Positions 8,801-16,364 of a DNA stretch of 34,362 nt are shown in pieces. The notes beneath the pieces were generated by a model. It was not told the DNA's origin, made no database searches, and was given only the letters and a program-made list of their open reading frames with translations. Each line of letters opens with the position of its first letter. The first letter of the stretch is position 1. The stretch comes from an uncultured Candidatus Thioglobus sp. (lineage in GTDB: Bacteria; Pseudomonadota; Gammaproteobacteria; PS1; Pseudothioglobaceae): NCBI GenBank assembly GCA_905618925.1, contig CAJQTG010000018.1:1-34362 (forward strand), written 5' to 3'. A program made the translations under genes and the position numbers.

Positions 8801-9304
8801 ACCCTTAACGCAAAACTCCCCTTGCTCCATAACAGTTGTAACCCTTCGATAGCCTATTTTTATAAGGTTTTCAGAAAAAGGTTCAATCTCGAGATTTTGA
8901 TTAGTTTTTAGGTGAAGGCTATATATTTCAATATAATTCTTTGGACACAATCTTTGAGATAGGGTTTCAAGTGTTGTTATTACGATGCCAGATTTAAGAG
9001 AGGGAAGTTTTGAGAGAGTTTCTAGCCTTGTTGAGACAATATCCGGATGAGGTGAGAAATGGTCAAACGCTAAAACCTCCCAACTAGAAAAATCTAATAT
9101 TTCTAAAGAAGTATTAAAAAAATTGAGTGCCTTTCTAACCTCATCATAATGGCTAATATCTTTTGCGATATATAGAACTACCTGCTTTTGAGACTCAGCA
9201 AATTCAATAAGCGCTAGAGCTTCAGAAGACCCAAAAAGAGATCCCCAATAATTTTTTAAGCCAGATGAAAAGGGCTTAAATTCTTCTGAATATAAAATGC
9301 TCAT
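5876..9304 (-). CDS. mfd: Transcription-repair coupling factor
   Basis: Mfd is a cytoplasmic ATP-driven DNA translocase that removes RNA polymerase stalled at lesions and recruits UvrA. The 1142 residues match full-length family members (E. coli 1148). The order is: an N-terminal UvrB-like region (about 1-330), an RNA-polymerase-interaction domain starting near LGDPVVHEHYGVGRYLGL, an SF2 motor with Walker A GDVGFGKTE (627-635, Lys633) and Walker B IIDEEHRFG, the TATPIPRSL motif, the QLRGRVGRS motif VI, and a C-terminal TRCF domain. The start ATG overlaps the maf stop codon as ATGA, so translation is probably coupled. It converges on the MASE1-like gene with a 31-base gap that has only a weak AATTTTT/AAAAATT repeat. 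Confidence 0.98.
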   Translation of the reverse strand: MSILYSEEFKPFSSGLKNYWGSLFGSSEALALIEFAESQKQVVLYIAKDISHYDEVRKALNFFNTSLEILDFSSWEVLAFDHFSPHPDIVSTRLETLSKLPSLKSGIVITTLETLSQRLCPKNYIEIYSLHLKTNQNLEIEPFSENLIKIGYRRVTTVMEQGEFCVKGALIDLYPMGTKNPFRIDLFDNEIDSIRSFDSSSQRSVEIVKEIKLLPAREFATDSDSISIFKDNYLSEFGNTDGFIYSEVSEGRYPGGIEFYLPLFFKKTETLFDYILGEPVIVYQKGLTEAMELQAKELLERFEYCKGSLERLPLEINKVFLSTEIFFKKLSDKRQIQIQSSKIEKKEGYNFSSSMLPPLKIEAQTKKPLNKLIKFIENFDGQVLIVCESEGRQSVLTDLLSTHQLNVNDCSDWSDFHIQNNRLCITNASLSEGVLFEQIAIITENNLFGKDAVKQRRRRRAKHKDFDEAIKSLVEIQLGDPVVHEHYGVGRYLGLKSRSFDGNQQDFLSLEYANGSVLMVPIAALNLISRYSGASSDNAPLHKLGSQQWTKAKRKAAEALYDVAAELLEIYAKRQSQKGFAYPAPNDSYSSFISSFPFEETPDQLKTMDDVLLDMQSERPMDRLVCGDVGFGKTEIAMRAAFIAVESGKQVAILVPTTLLANQHDQTFNDRFSKFPIVIKSLSRFQNTKEQNEIKSHLNDGKIDIIIGTHKLIQGTIKYHNLGLIIIDEEHRFGVKQKEALKKIRGQSDILTMTATPIPRSLNMALGSLREMSIIATPPAKRTAIQTFVDEWDKNTIKEACSRELHRGGQIFVVHNDIDTIDNMAESLSDLMPNLKVRIAHGQMPSKELEQIMADFYHQRFQLLVCTTIIETGIDIPSANTIIINNAQNFGLAQLHQLRGRVGRSHHKAYAYLIIKSHQSITANARKRLDAIASLEELGAGFMLANHDLEIRGAGDLLGENQSGKISEIGFNLYHDLLKRTIQAIKNNTKFDIKDALVEEVEINSGIACIIPDTYLPDVHERLVLYKRIASAANDDELKELKIEMIDRFGHLPDQTNNLFESTSLKIQSKEIGILKINIYDEKLEITLNEKNLIDTSKIINLIQTKPRQFQLKNQNTLISNETMEADFSRIRGVSILIDSLV

Positions 9305-9891
9305 AAGATATGAACATTTTCCTTGGCTAGCATTTTAATTAGTTGGATTGTTGGAAGTCCAATTAGGCTGTTAGGGTCACTACCCTCCATATTACTAAAT
9401 AATGCAACTCCTAGTCCTTCAGACTTGAAACTACCGGCACAATTAAGAACATCTTCTTTGTTTAAGTAGGACAAAATTTGATTATCAGAAAGTGTTTTAA
9501 AGGTTACCTTGTAGGGCTCAACATGAGTTTGAATTTTTAAGGTTTCAGTATTTAAGAGAGCCAATCCAGTAAGAAATGTAATCGTTTTTCCAGAGCTTTT
9601 CTTTAGCTGTAAAAAAGCATTCTCGTGGCTTCCTGGTTTAGAAAATATTTCATCATCTTCATTATTTCCATTGCCAAGGGTAGCTACCTGATCTGAAGCA
9701 ATAATTAATCCTGAATGAGACTTAGCGACCTCTAGAGCCTTTTCTTTAGACAGGCGATTAACTAGGTTGAAAGGAGACTCTCCATTTTCTCTACTTTCAT
9801 TAATATCTGGTGATGCTGTTTTAAAGTCAATACGAAGCTTCTCTAAAATAGCTTTTCTAAATGGCGACGATGAGGCTAGAATGAGTGACAC
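9301..9891 (-). CDS. Maf/YceF-type nucleotide pyrophosphatase
   Basis: Maf proteins hydrolyse non-canonical or modified nucleoside triphosphates to monophosphates. The YceF branch prefers 7-methyl-GTP. The 196-residue protein begins with the family signature LILASSSPFRKAILEKL and carries ASDQVATL, SGKTITFLTGLAL, CAGSFKSEGLG and DPNSLIGLP, each closest to E. coli YceF in my recollection. A short acidic insertion (GNGNNEDDEIF) lies after the SDQ motif where YceF has a tighter turn. It is the first gene of a maf-mfd operon, diverges from folA, and its stop overlaps the mfd start by four bases. The coupling places nucleotide-pool cleaning and transcription-coupled repair in one transcript. Confidence 0.93.
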   Translation of the reverse strand: MSLILASSSPFRKAILEKLRIDFKTASPDINESRENGESPFNLVNRLSKEKALEVAKSHSGLIIASDQVATLGNGNNEDDEIFSKPGSHENAFLQLKKSSGKTITFLTGLALLNTETLKIQTHVEPYKVTFKTLSDNQILSYLNKEDVLNCAGSFKSEGLGVALFSNMEGSDPNSLIGLPTIQLIKMLAKENVHIL

Positions 9892-9947
9892 TAGAAGTTT
9901 AAAAATTGTAAAATATTCTAATATTTTACTTCAATCAGGCAGAATTT
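9892..9947. promoter_or_regulatory. Divergent maf/folA promoter region with a perfect palindrome
   Basis: The 56-base gap holds GTAAAATATT (9908-9917) and its exact reverse complement (9920-9929) separated by CT. For maf, reading the minus strand, TTGAAG and TACAAT are 18 bases apart and overlap the palindrome. For folA, the best I can see on the plus strand is TTTAAA (9898-9903) 18 bases before TATTTT (9922-9927), which is weaker. A dimeric regulator bound to the palindrome could affect both directions, but AT-rich symmetry can also arise by chance. Confidence 0.5.
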
Positions 9948-10430
9948 ATGAGCTTATCAATAGTAGTCGCAATGGATGAAAATCGTCTGATTGGTAAAGA
10001 TAATAAGTTGCCATGGCATCTTCCTGCAGATCTTGCTTATTTTAAAAAAATTACTACTGGAAAGTCAATTGTAATGGGTCGAAAAACGTATGACTCTATT
10101 GGTAGGCCTTTACCAAATCGTCGAAATATTGTAATTTCTCGAAACTCAAAAACTTTAATCACAGGTTGTGAGGTCATAACTAGCATTGATGAGGCTCTAT
10201 CAATCACTAAAGATGAAGATGAGGTAATGATCATTGGGGGAGCAAGTCTTTGTGAGCAATTACTGCCCCAAGTTAGTAGACTCTATATTACAAAGATTGA
10301 AGGTAAATTTGATGGTGATGTCTATTTTCCTGAATATGATGAGTCTGATTGGCGCCAGGTTAGCTGTGAGTCACATCTTCCTGATGATTCGAATCAGCAT
10401 GCCCATCACTTTATTGTCTTAGAGAGGTAA
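9948..10430 (+). CDS. folA: Dihydrofolate reductase
   Basis: DHFR reduces dihydrofolate to tetrahydrofolate with NADPH, feeding one-carbon metabolism and thymidylate synthesis. The 160-residue protein has the expected N-terminus ending in LIGKDNKLPWHLPADLAYFK, with the catalytic acid at Asp28 (E. coli Asp27) and Trp23 of the substrate loop. The NADPH-binding stretches MGRKTYDSIGRPLPNRRNIVISR and VMIIGGASL (read in parts) are present, and the length matches the chromosomal type (E. coli 159). An AGGCAGA ribosome-binding site precedes the ATG. A small lipoprotein gene starts only two bases after its stop, so they are probably co-transcribed. The gene diverges from maf-mfd. Confidence 0.97.
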   Translation: MSLSIVVAMDENRLIGKDNKLPWHLPADLAYFKKITTGKSIVMGRKTYDSIGRPLPNRRNIVISRNSKTLITGCEVITSIDEALSITKDEDEVMIIGGASLCEQLLPQVSRLYITKIEGKFDGDVYFPEYDESDWRQVSCESHLPDDSNQHAHHFIVLER

Positions 10431-10432
10431 TT

Positions 10433-10615
10433 ATGAAATTTTTTATTTTATACACTTTGATCGCTATATACCTATCGGGCTGCGTTTTTACTAAAGTGAT
10501 TACTGTACCTATTAGGGTTACAGGAGCAGTTATATCTGTAATACCTGTTGTTGGCGATGGAGTTAATAGTGTCTTAGGTGCAAGCGCCGACGTAATCGAC
10601 GCGATACCTATTTAA
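10433..10615 (+). CDS. Small predicted outer-membrane lipoprotein
   Basis: A 60-residue protein with a lipoprotein signal peptide: Lys2, a hydrophobic core and the lipobox LSGC, giving a lipidated Cys17. Residue +2 is Val, not Asp, so by the Lol rule it should go to the outer membrane. The mature part is only 44 residues, apolar and glycine/valine-rich (VTGAVISVIPVVGDGVNSVLG, read loosely), with an acidic end. A GAGG ribosome-binding site sits in the end of folA. It reminds me of short proteobacterial lipoproteins such as DUF6726, but that is recollection, not a match. Its stop codon shares TTAA with the gltB stop on the other strand. Confidence 0.8.
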   Translation: MKFFILYTLIAIYLSGCVFTKVITVPIRVTGAVISVIPVVGDGVNSVLGASADVIDAIPI

Positions 10616-13600
10616 CTCGCTTGAAGTAATTGCTTGCTTTTAGCCGCAAGAACTTCTTTTAGAGCTTTCGGCATCACTTTTACAAAATGAGTTATTTCTT
10701 CATTCCAATTACTCAGTATTTTTTCAGCTATTTTTGAGCCAGTCAATTTGTAATGGTTAGTTATAAACTCAAATAACTCGGAAATAGACTCTCTATCCAT
10801 TGGATCTAAATCTATTGTAGATGAGTTAGACCTCCCCTGAAGAGTTAGGTCAGGATTATATACAAAGGCTATTCCACCGCTCATCCCGGCGCCAAAGTTA
10901 CGCCCAACTTCACCCAGTATTACTGCGCGCCCACCTGTCATATACTCACAGCCATGATCACCAATTCCTTCAACAACAGCCATCAGTCCAGAGTTTCTGA
11001 CGCAGAAACGCTCTGAGACTTGGCCTGATAAATACATTTCGCCTCCAGTAGCGCCATATCCACAGACATTTCCAGCAATGATTTCATTATGCGCTAGGTA
11101 GGTTGAATCTTTTGGTGGATAAATAATAATTCGACCACCAGACAAGCCCTTACCAACATAATCATTTGCATCACCCTCAACAGATAGGGTAATTCCATTT
11201 GCAAGAAATGCGCCAAAAGACTGACCTGCAGAGCCTTTAAAGTCAATATTTATTGCGCCATCTTTTAGATTATTGCCATTTCTGGTTTTAACGATATGTG
11301 AGGAAAGCATAGCGCCAACAGCTCTGTCAACATTGGAAATGCTTGATTCAAATCTAACCTTTCCATTTCCTTCGATAGCTTTTTTAGATTTAGCAATTAA
11401 ATCATGATCAAGTTGTTCGCTGAGTTGATGATCTTGTTTTATTGTTTGATAGGTGCCCGCATTCCTATATTGATTATCCGCAGGCGTTAATATCTTGCTG
11501 AGATCAATTGAGTCTTGTTTCCAGTGATTTATTGCTTTGTTCATCTCAAGCATATCAACTCGGCCAACCATATCAGTCAGTTTTTTAAATCCAAGTTCTG
11601 CCATAATAATACGCAAATCTTCCGCTACCATAAATAAGTAATTAACAACATGTTCAGGCTTACCAGTAAACTTTTTACGTAAAACTTTGTCTTGTGTTGC
11701 AATGCCAACTGGACAAGTATTGAGATGACATTTCCGCATCATAATGCAGCCTAATGTAATAAGTGGTGCTGTAGAAAAACCAAACTCTTCAGCTCCCAAT
11801 AAAGCAGCTATTGCAACATCTCTCCCAGTCTTAAGTTGTCCATCAGTTTGAATTACTACTCTTGAGCGCAAATCATTCATTACTAATGTTTGGTGAGTTT
11901 CAGCGACTCCAAGTTCCCAAGGAAGTCCTGCATGTTTAATCGAGGTTAATGGAGAAGCGCCAGTTCCGCCATCATGTCCAGCAATAACAATATGATCTGA
12001 TTTTGCTTTAGTTACACCTGCTGCAACAGTTCCTACGCCTACTTCAGAAACTAGCTTGACACTAATTCGAGCTGCAGGATTGGACCTTTTAAGATCAAAA
12101 ATAAGTTGTGATAAATCCTCAATTGAATAAATATCATGATGCGGTGGGGGGCTAATTAAACCAACACCTGCAGTTGAACAGCGTATTTTGGCAATAAAAT
12201 CATCAACCTTACCACCAGGAAGTTCCCCACCCTCGCCAGGTTTAGCGCCCTGCGAAACCTTAATTTGCAGTTCATCAGCATTATTTAGGTAGTCAATGGT
12301 AACGCCAAACCGACCTGAGGCCACTTGCTTAATTGCGCTTCGCCTAGAGTCTCCATTTGCATCTGGAGTCCAGCGATTTGGATCCTCTCCACCCTCACCA
12401 GTATTCGATTTACCACCTATTTGATTCATTGCAATTGCAAGAGATTCATGAGATTCTGGTGATATTGAGCCCAGGCTCATTGCTCCAGTAACAAATCTTT
12501 TGACAATCTCTTTTGCTGACTCAACTTTATCAATATCAATTGAAGCGGCTGATTTAAATGACATTAAACCTCTAAGAGTACAATTTCTAGTGCCCTCATC
12601 ATTAGATTTTTTAGCAAATTCCCAGTATGCATTTTGATCATTACTTCTAGCAGCCTGCTGCAAGCTTGTAATAGTTTCTGGTTCCCACATATGTTTTTCA
12701 CCACCACTTCGCCAAGCATAATGTCCAAGGTTATTGAGTGAGTTGGAGAGAAATGCTTTTTTATGTTGCTGTTCAGATTCAGTTTGAATGACGTCAAATC
12801 CAACACCACTAATGCGACTCGCTGTTTCAAAAAAGCATTTATGCATAACTTCATCAGACAAACCAACAGCCTCAAAGATTTGAGCGCCTTTATATGAAGC
12901 AAGAGTTGAAATACCCATTTTAGCCATCACTTTGAGCATTCCCTTTGCTATTGCTTTACGATATGCACTGACTATAGCCTCATCATTTTCTAGATTTACT
13001 AAGTTATCTCTTCTTGCCTGCCATAAGGCTTCAAAAGCTAGGTATGGATTAATAGCATCTGCACCAAACCCTGTCAATAGGCAGAAGTGATGAACTTCTC
13101 TAGCCTCACCAGTTTCAACAATTATTCCAACTTGAGTTCTCTTATGAGTGGCCACTAAATGCCGATGAACTGCGGAAGATGCTAGGAGCGCACTTACTGC
13201 ATTTCGGCGAGAGTCAATTTTTCTATCAGAGAGTATGACAAGGCTATGGCCATCATTTATAGCTTGAGTGCTTTGTGCACAAATTGAGTCAAGCATTTTA
13301 CTTAGGCTCTGGCCCTCGTTTATGTCATAGGTGATATCAATTGTTTTACTTGTCCACCCTCGATGATTGCACTCTTTAAGTGAGGATATTTCTTCATTTG
13401 TTAAAATTGGGTGATCAATGATTAATCGGTTTGCATTTTCAGCTTTATTAGTAAGTAAATTTCCTTCAGGACCAATCGAGCAGCTTAAGGACATCACAAC
13501 TTCTTCACGAATTGAGTCAATAGCTGGATTAGTAACCTGAGCAAAAAGCTGTTTAAAGTAGTCATAAATTATTCTTGACTGATCAGAGAGGCAAGCTAAA

Positions 13601-15129
13601 GCAGAGTCATTTCCCATTGATCCGACTGGATCTCTCAGCTCTGTTACAAGAGGAAGAAGCATAAACTTTAGAGTTTCAGTGCTATAACCAAAGGCTTGCA
13701 AGCGGTTTATAAGTGTTTTTGGAAAAAAGCCTTTCTCACTAGTATTAGTTTTTAAATCAGATAGAGATATTTGTTGCTCTTTTAGCCAATCACCATAAGG
13801 ATTTTTAGAAGCAAAGTTACTTTTAATTTCATCATCATCAACTAACCTGCCTTTTTCAAAGTCAACAAGAAACATTTTTCCAGGTCTAAGGCGACCCTTT
13901 GTTTTAACATTATTAGTTGCAACATCTACAACACCTACTTCAGATGCCATAATCACACGGTCATCATGCGTTAGATAATAACGTGACGGTCGAAGACCAT
14001 TTCTATCAAGAACAGCTCCAATATATCTTCCATCAGTAAAGGCAATAGACGCCGGCCCATCCCAAGGCTCCATTACATTTGAGAAATACTCATAAAAAGC
14101 TTTTTTCTCACTACTCATTTCTTTATCATTTTGCCAAGCTTCTGGAACCATCATTAATACCGCTTCCTGAAGAGATCTTCCATTCATTAATAGAAATTCT
14201 AGAACATTATCGAAGCTACCAGAGTCAGAAACTTCAGTTTCAATTATGGGTAACGTTTTTGATAAATTATCTCCAAAAACCTCACTTTCTAAGACTCCTT
14301 CCCGAGCCCTCATCCAGTTGAAGTTACCTTGGCGAGTATTGATTTCACCATTATGGGCCATAAATCTACAAGGCTGCGCACGATCCCATGAAGGGAATGT
14401 ATTGGTTGAGAAGCGTGAGTGAACCATTGCTAAATAGGTACTGAATTTCTTATCATTTAGATCTGGATAAAAGTCTAATAGCTGCGAGCCCATCAACATA
14501 CCTTTATAAATAATGACTCTAGTAGAAAGGCTACAAATATAAAAAAGTAATGCTTGAGAAAGTGACTCATCAGTTCGAATAATCTTCGAGACATTTTTTC
14601 GAATGATATAAAGAACTCCTTCAAAAGCCTCTGTATCGATATTCTCTGAGTTACCAATAATAAGCTGTTTCATTACTGGTTGTGAGTCTCGAGCCATATC
14701 TCCAACATTTGCTTTATCAGAGTCAACAGGGACATCACGCCAACCGATTAAAGTTTGCCCTTCATCCTTTATAACTTTTTCAATGACTAAAATACAATGT
14801 TTACTTTCTTTTTTATCTTGAGGTAGAAAAACATTTCCAACACCATAACTTCCAGCATTTACTTCAATACCAAATAGCGTTTTAATTTCCTCAGAAAAAA
14901 ATTCGTGAGGTATATTGGTTAAGATTCCAGCACCATCACCAGTATTTGCCTCACAGCCACAAGCACCACGATGGTCCATACGAGAGAGCATTTCTAGAGC
15001 ATCTTTCGTAATTTTATGAGAAGAATGGCTCTTGACGTTGGCAATAAAACCAACACCACAATTCTCCTTCTCATTATTAGGATGGTAAAGTCCTCGAGCC
15101 TTTGGGAGGTGTAATTGTTTATTTTTCAT
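10612..15129 (-). CDS. gltB: Glutamate synthase (GOGAT), large subunit
   Basis: GltB transfers the amide nitrogen of glutamine to 2-oxoglutarate to make two glutamates, the second step of ammonia assimilation. The 1505-residue protein is full length. The type II glutaminase domain has its nucleophile at Cys24 (ENCGVGF), which becomes N-terminal after removal of a short 23-residue propeptide. A central domain and an FMN-binding synthase barrel follow (STGEGGEDP, KPGEGGELPGGKV, SPPPHHDIYS, GHDGGTGASPLTS). The iron-sulfur cysteines Cys1128, Cys1134 and Cys1139 have the canonical spacing. The C-terminal glycine-rich GXGXG beta-helix is complete. The partner gltD is not adjacent: downstream is the convergent lipoprotein gene, and upstream is divergent yaaA. 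Confidence 0.98.
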   Translation of the reverse strand: MKNKQLHLPKARGLYHPNNEKENCGVGFIANVKSHSSHKITKDALEMLSRMDHRGACGCEANTGDGAGILTNIPHEFFSEEIKTLFGIEVNAGSYGVGNVFLPQDKKESKHCILVIEKVIKDEGQTLIGWRDVPVDSDKANVGDMARDSQPVMKQLIIGNSENIDTEAFEGVLYIIRKNVSKIIRTDESLSQALLFYICSLSTRVIIYKGMLMGSQLLDFYPDLNDKKFSTYLAMVHSRFSTNTFPSWDRAQPCRFMAHNGEINTRQGNFNWMRAREGVLESEVFGDNLSKTLPIIETEVSDSGSFDNVLEFLLMNGRSLQEAVLMMVPEAWQNDKEMSSEKKAFYEYFSNVMEPWDGPASIAFTDGRYIGAVLDRNGLRPSRYYLTHDDRVIMASEVGVVDVATNNVKTKGRLRPGKMFLVDFEKGRLVDDDEIKSNFASKNPYGDWLKEQQISLSDLKTNTSEKGFFPKTLINRLQAFGYSTETLKFMLLPLVTELRDPVGSMGNDSALACLSDQSRIIYDYFKQLFAQVTNPAIDSIREEVVMSLSCSIGPEGNLLTNKAENANRLIIDHPILTNEEISSLKECNHRGWTSKTIDITYDINEGQSLSKMLDSICAQSTQAINDGHSLVILSDRKIDSRRNAVSALLASSAVHRHLVATHKRTQVGIIVETGEAREVHHFCLLTGFGADAINPYLAFEALWQARRDNLVNLENDEAIVSAYRKAIAKGMLKVMAKMGISTLASYKGAQIFEAVGLSDEVMHKCFFETASRISGVGFDVIQTESEQQHKKAFLSNSLNNLGHYAWRSGGEKHMWEPETITSLQQAARSNDQNAYWEFAKKSNDEGTRNCTLRGLMSFKSAASIDIDKVESAKEIVKRFVTGAMSLGSISPESHESLAIAMNQIGGKSNTGEGGEDPNRWTPDANGDSRRSAIKQVASGRFGVTIDYLNNADELQIKVSQGAKPGEGGELPGGKVDDFIAKIRCSTAGVGLISPPPHHDIYSIEDLSQLIFDLKRSNPAARISVKLVSEVGVGTVAAGVTKAKSDHIVIAGHDGGTGASPLTSIKHAGLPWELGVAETHQTLVMNDLRSRVVIQTDGQLKTGRDVAIAALLGAEEFGFSTAPLITLGCIMMRKCHLNTCPVGIATQDKVLRKKFTGKPEHVVNYLFMVAEDLRIIMAELGFKKLTDMVGRVDMLEMNKAINHWKQDSIDLSKILTPADNQYRNAGTYQTIKQDHQLSEQLDHDLIAKSKKAIEGNGKVRFESSISNVDRAVGAMLSSHIVKTRNGNNLKDGAINIDFKGSAGQSFGAFLANGITLSVEGDANDYVGKGLSGGRIIIYPPKDSTYLAHNEIIAGNVCGYGATGGEMYLSGQVSERFCVRNSGLMAVVEGIGDHGCEYMTGGRAVILGEVGRNFGAGMSGGIAFVYNPDLTLQGRSNSSTIDLDPMDRESISELFEFITNHYKLTGSKIAEKILSNWNEEITHFVKVMPKALKEVLAAKSKQLLQAS

Positions 15130-15156
15130 GAAAACTGAATGTAAAACTGAAAATAT

Positions 15157-15185
15157 ATAATACCTTATTTTAGCTGATTTTTAAA
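15157..15185 (-). promoter_or_regulatory. Putative gltB promoter
   Basis: Read on the minus strand, TTTAAA (15185-15180) and TATTAT (15162-15157) are 17 bases apart, with the gltB ATG about 28 bases beyond the -10 element. It lies in the 127-base divergent gap to yaaA. No obvious regulator site was seen. Confidence 0.4.
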
Positions 15186-15206
15186 CTCCAAATTTGTCTA
15201 CTTATA

Positions 15207-15235
15207 TTGTTATAGTGGGGATATTAAGGTAGAAT
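15207..15235 (+). promoter_or_regulatory. Putative yaaA promoter
   Basis: TTGTTA (15207-15212) and TAGAAT (15230-15235) are exactly 17 bases apart. Transcription would start near 15242, leaving a leader of about 15 bases. That leader has no recognisable Shine-Dalgarno sequence before the ATG at 15257. Confidence 0.5.
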
Positions 15236-15256
15236 ATTTTCATTTTTGTTACTATT

Positions 15257-16009
15257 ATGTTAGCAATTATTTCACCCTCAAAAACGCAAGATTTCTCTCA
15301 ATGTAATGTTGCTTTTTATTCTCAAACTCGCCACTTAGATAACTCCAGTGAGCTGGTTAACATTTTAAAAAAGAAAAGTCAATCTCAAATTTCTAAACTC
15401 ATGTCATTGAGTGAGAAATTATCTAAGTTGAATTTTGATCGCTTTCAAAAGTTTAAACTGCCGTTTAATCGAAATAATGCTAAGCAAGCAATACTTGCTT
15501 TTAAAGGAGACGTTTATAACGGAATTGATGCCCCAGCTTTGTCAACTGACGATCTTGAATTTGCGCAAGATAGTGTTCGAATGCTTTCTGGTCTTTATGG
15601 CGTTATAAGACCACTTGACCTAATTCAGCCTTATCGTCTAGAGATGGGAACCAAGCTTTCTAACTCAAAAGGTAAGGACTTATATGAATATTGGGGAACT
15701 GAGATAAGTGACGTTCTTAATGAGGATGAGTCAGAACTCATTGTAAATTTGTCATCCAATGAATACTTTAAAGCTGTAGATAAAAAAACACTTAATGCGA
15801 AAGTTTTGGATATTGTATTCAAGGAAAAAAAAGGTGAAGTATATAAAGTTATAGGTATTTATGCTAAGCGTGCAAGAGGCTTAATGGTGAATTACATTAT
15901 AAGAAATAGATTGAAGAGCCCAGAGGACTTAAAAGATTTTGCCGATGAAGGCTATAGATTCAATAAAGACCTTTCTAGTGAGTCTTCTTGGGTTTACCTT
16001 AGAGGCTAA
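15257..16009 (+). CDS. yaaA: YaaA family protein (UPF0246), peroxide stress-associated
   Basis: A cytoplasmic DUF328/UPF0246 protein of 250 residues (E. coli YaaA has 258). In E. coli YaaA lowers intracellular free iron during hydrogen peroxide stress and binds DNA. The family N-terminus MLAIISPSKTQDF is clear. So are FKGDVYNGIDAPALS, MLSGLYGVIRPLDLIQPYRLEMGTKL (read in parts), LVNLSSNEYFKAVD and the C-terminal YAKRARGLMVNYIIRNR with FNKDLSSESSWVYLR. It is divergent from gltB and 88 bases upstream of grxC, so both downstream genes fit a redox-protection theme. The exact biochemical activity of the family is not settled. Confidence 0.93.
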   Translation: MLAIISPSKTQDFSQCNVAFYSQTRHLDNSSELVNILKKKSQSQISKLMSLSEKLSKLNFDRFQKFKLPFNRNNAKQAILAFKGDVYNGIDAPALSTDDLEFAQDSVRMLSGLYGVIRPLDLIQPYRLEMGTKLSNSKGKDLYEYWGTEISDVLNEDESELIVNLSSNEYFKAVDKKTLNAKVLDIVFKEKKGEVYKVIGIYAKRARGLMVNYIIRNRLKSPEDLKDFADEGYRFNKDLSSESSWVYLRG

Positions 16010-16097
16010 AATCCACAATATTTGTGAAACTATTTAAGATGCGCTGAATTCTTTTGACTGGTATTATTTGCAATCTTTTATTGTGTACTAACAACTA

Positions 16098-16364
16098 ATG
16101 ATTAAAGTATATACATCGCACTCATGCTTTTACTGCACAAGAGCAAAAAACTATCTCGATGATCTTGATATTAAATATGAAACGCTTAACATTCAAGATG
16201 ATAAAGACGCTAGAGAGTTTTTTGTTAAGTCTGGCTTTAGATCAGTCCCTCAAATTTTTGTAAATGATAAGCTCTTATGTGAAGGTGGATCTGATGGATT
16301 AGCGCAAATGAGTAAGGAAGATATTCATAATAAAGTTTTTGAGATTACTGGCTCACGCATTTAA
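16098..16364 (+). CDS. grxC: Glutaredoxin 3 (dithiol, CFYC active site)
   Basis: A small thioredoxin-fold, glutathione-dependent reductase of 88 residues. The active site is Cys10-Phe11-Tyr12-Cys13, so both thiols are present. The usual second residue is Pro (CPYC), and Phe is a noted variant. The cis-proline is Pro51 in SVPQIF, and the glutathione-binding GGSDGL is at 63-68. A weak promoter (TTGACT 16054-16059, TATTGT 16079-16084, 19-base spacing) lies in the gap after yaaA. The stop codon shares the four bases TTAA with the stop of the convergent Nudix fusion gene. gshA, the glutathione-synthesis gene, is close by on the far side of that gene. Confidence 0.94.
   Translation: MIKVYTSHSCFYCTRAKNYLDDLDIKYETLNIQDDKDAREFFVKSGFRSVPQIFVNDKLLCEGGSDGLAQMSKEDIHNKVFEITGSRI

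Noticed and set aside
12564-12902. A 112-codon frame overlapping gltB on the same strand.
   Set aside because: It is an out-of-frame reading of conserved gltB sequence; GltB is intact there, and no start signal is seen.
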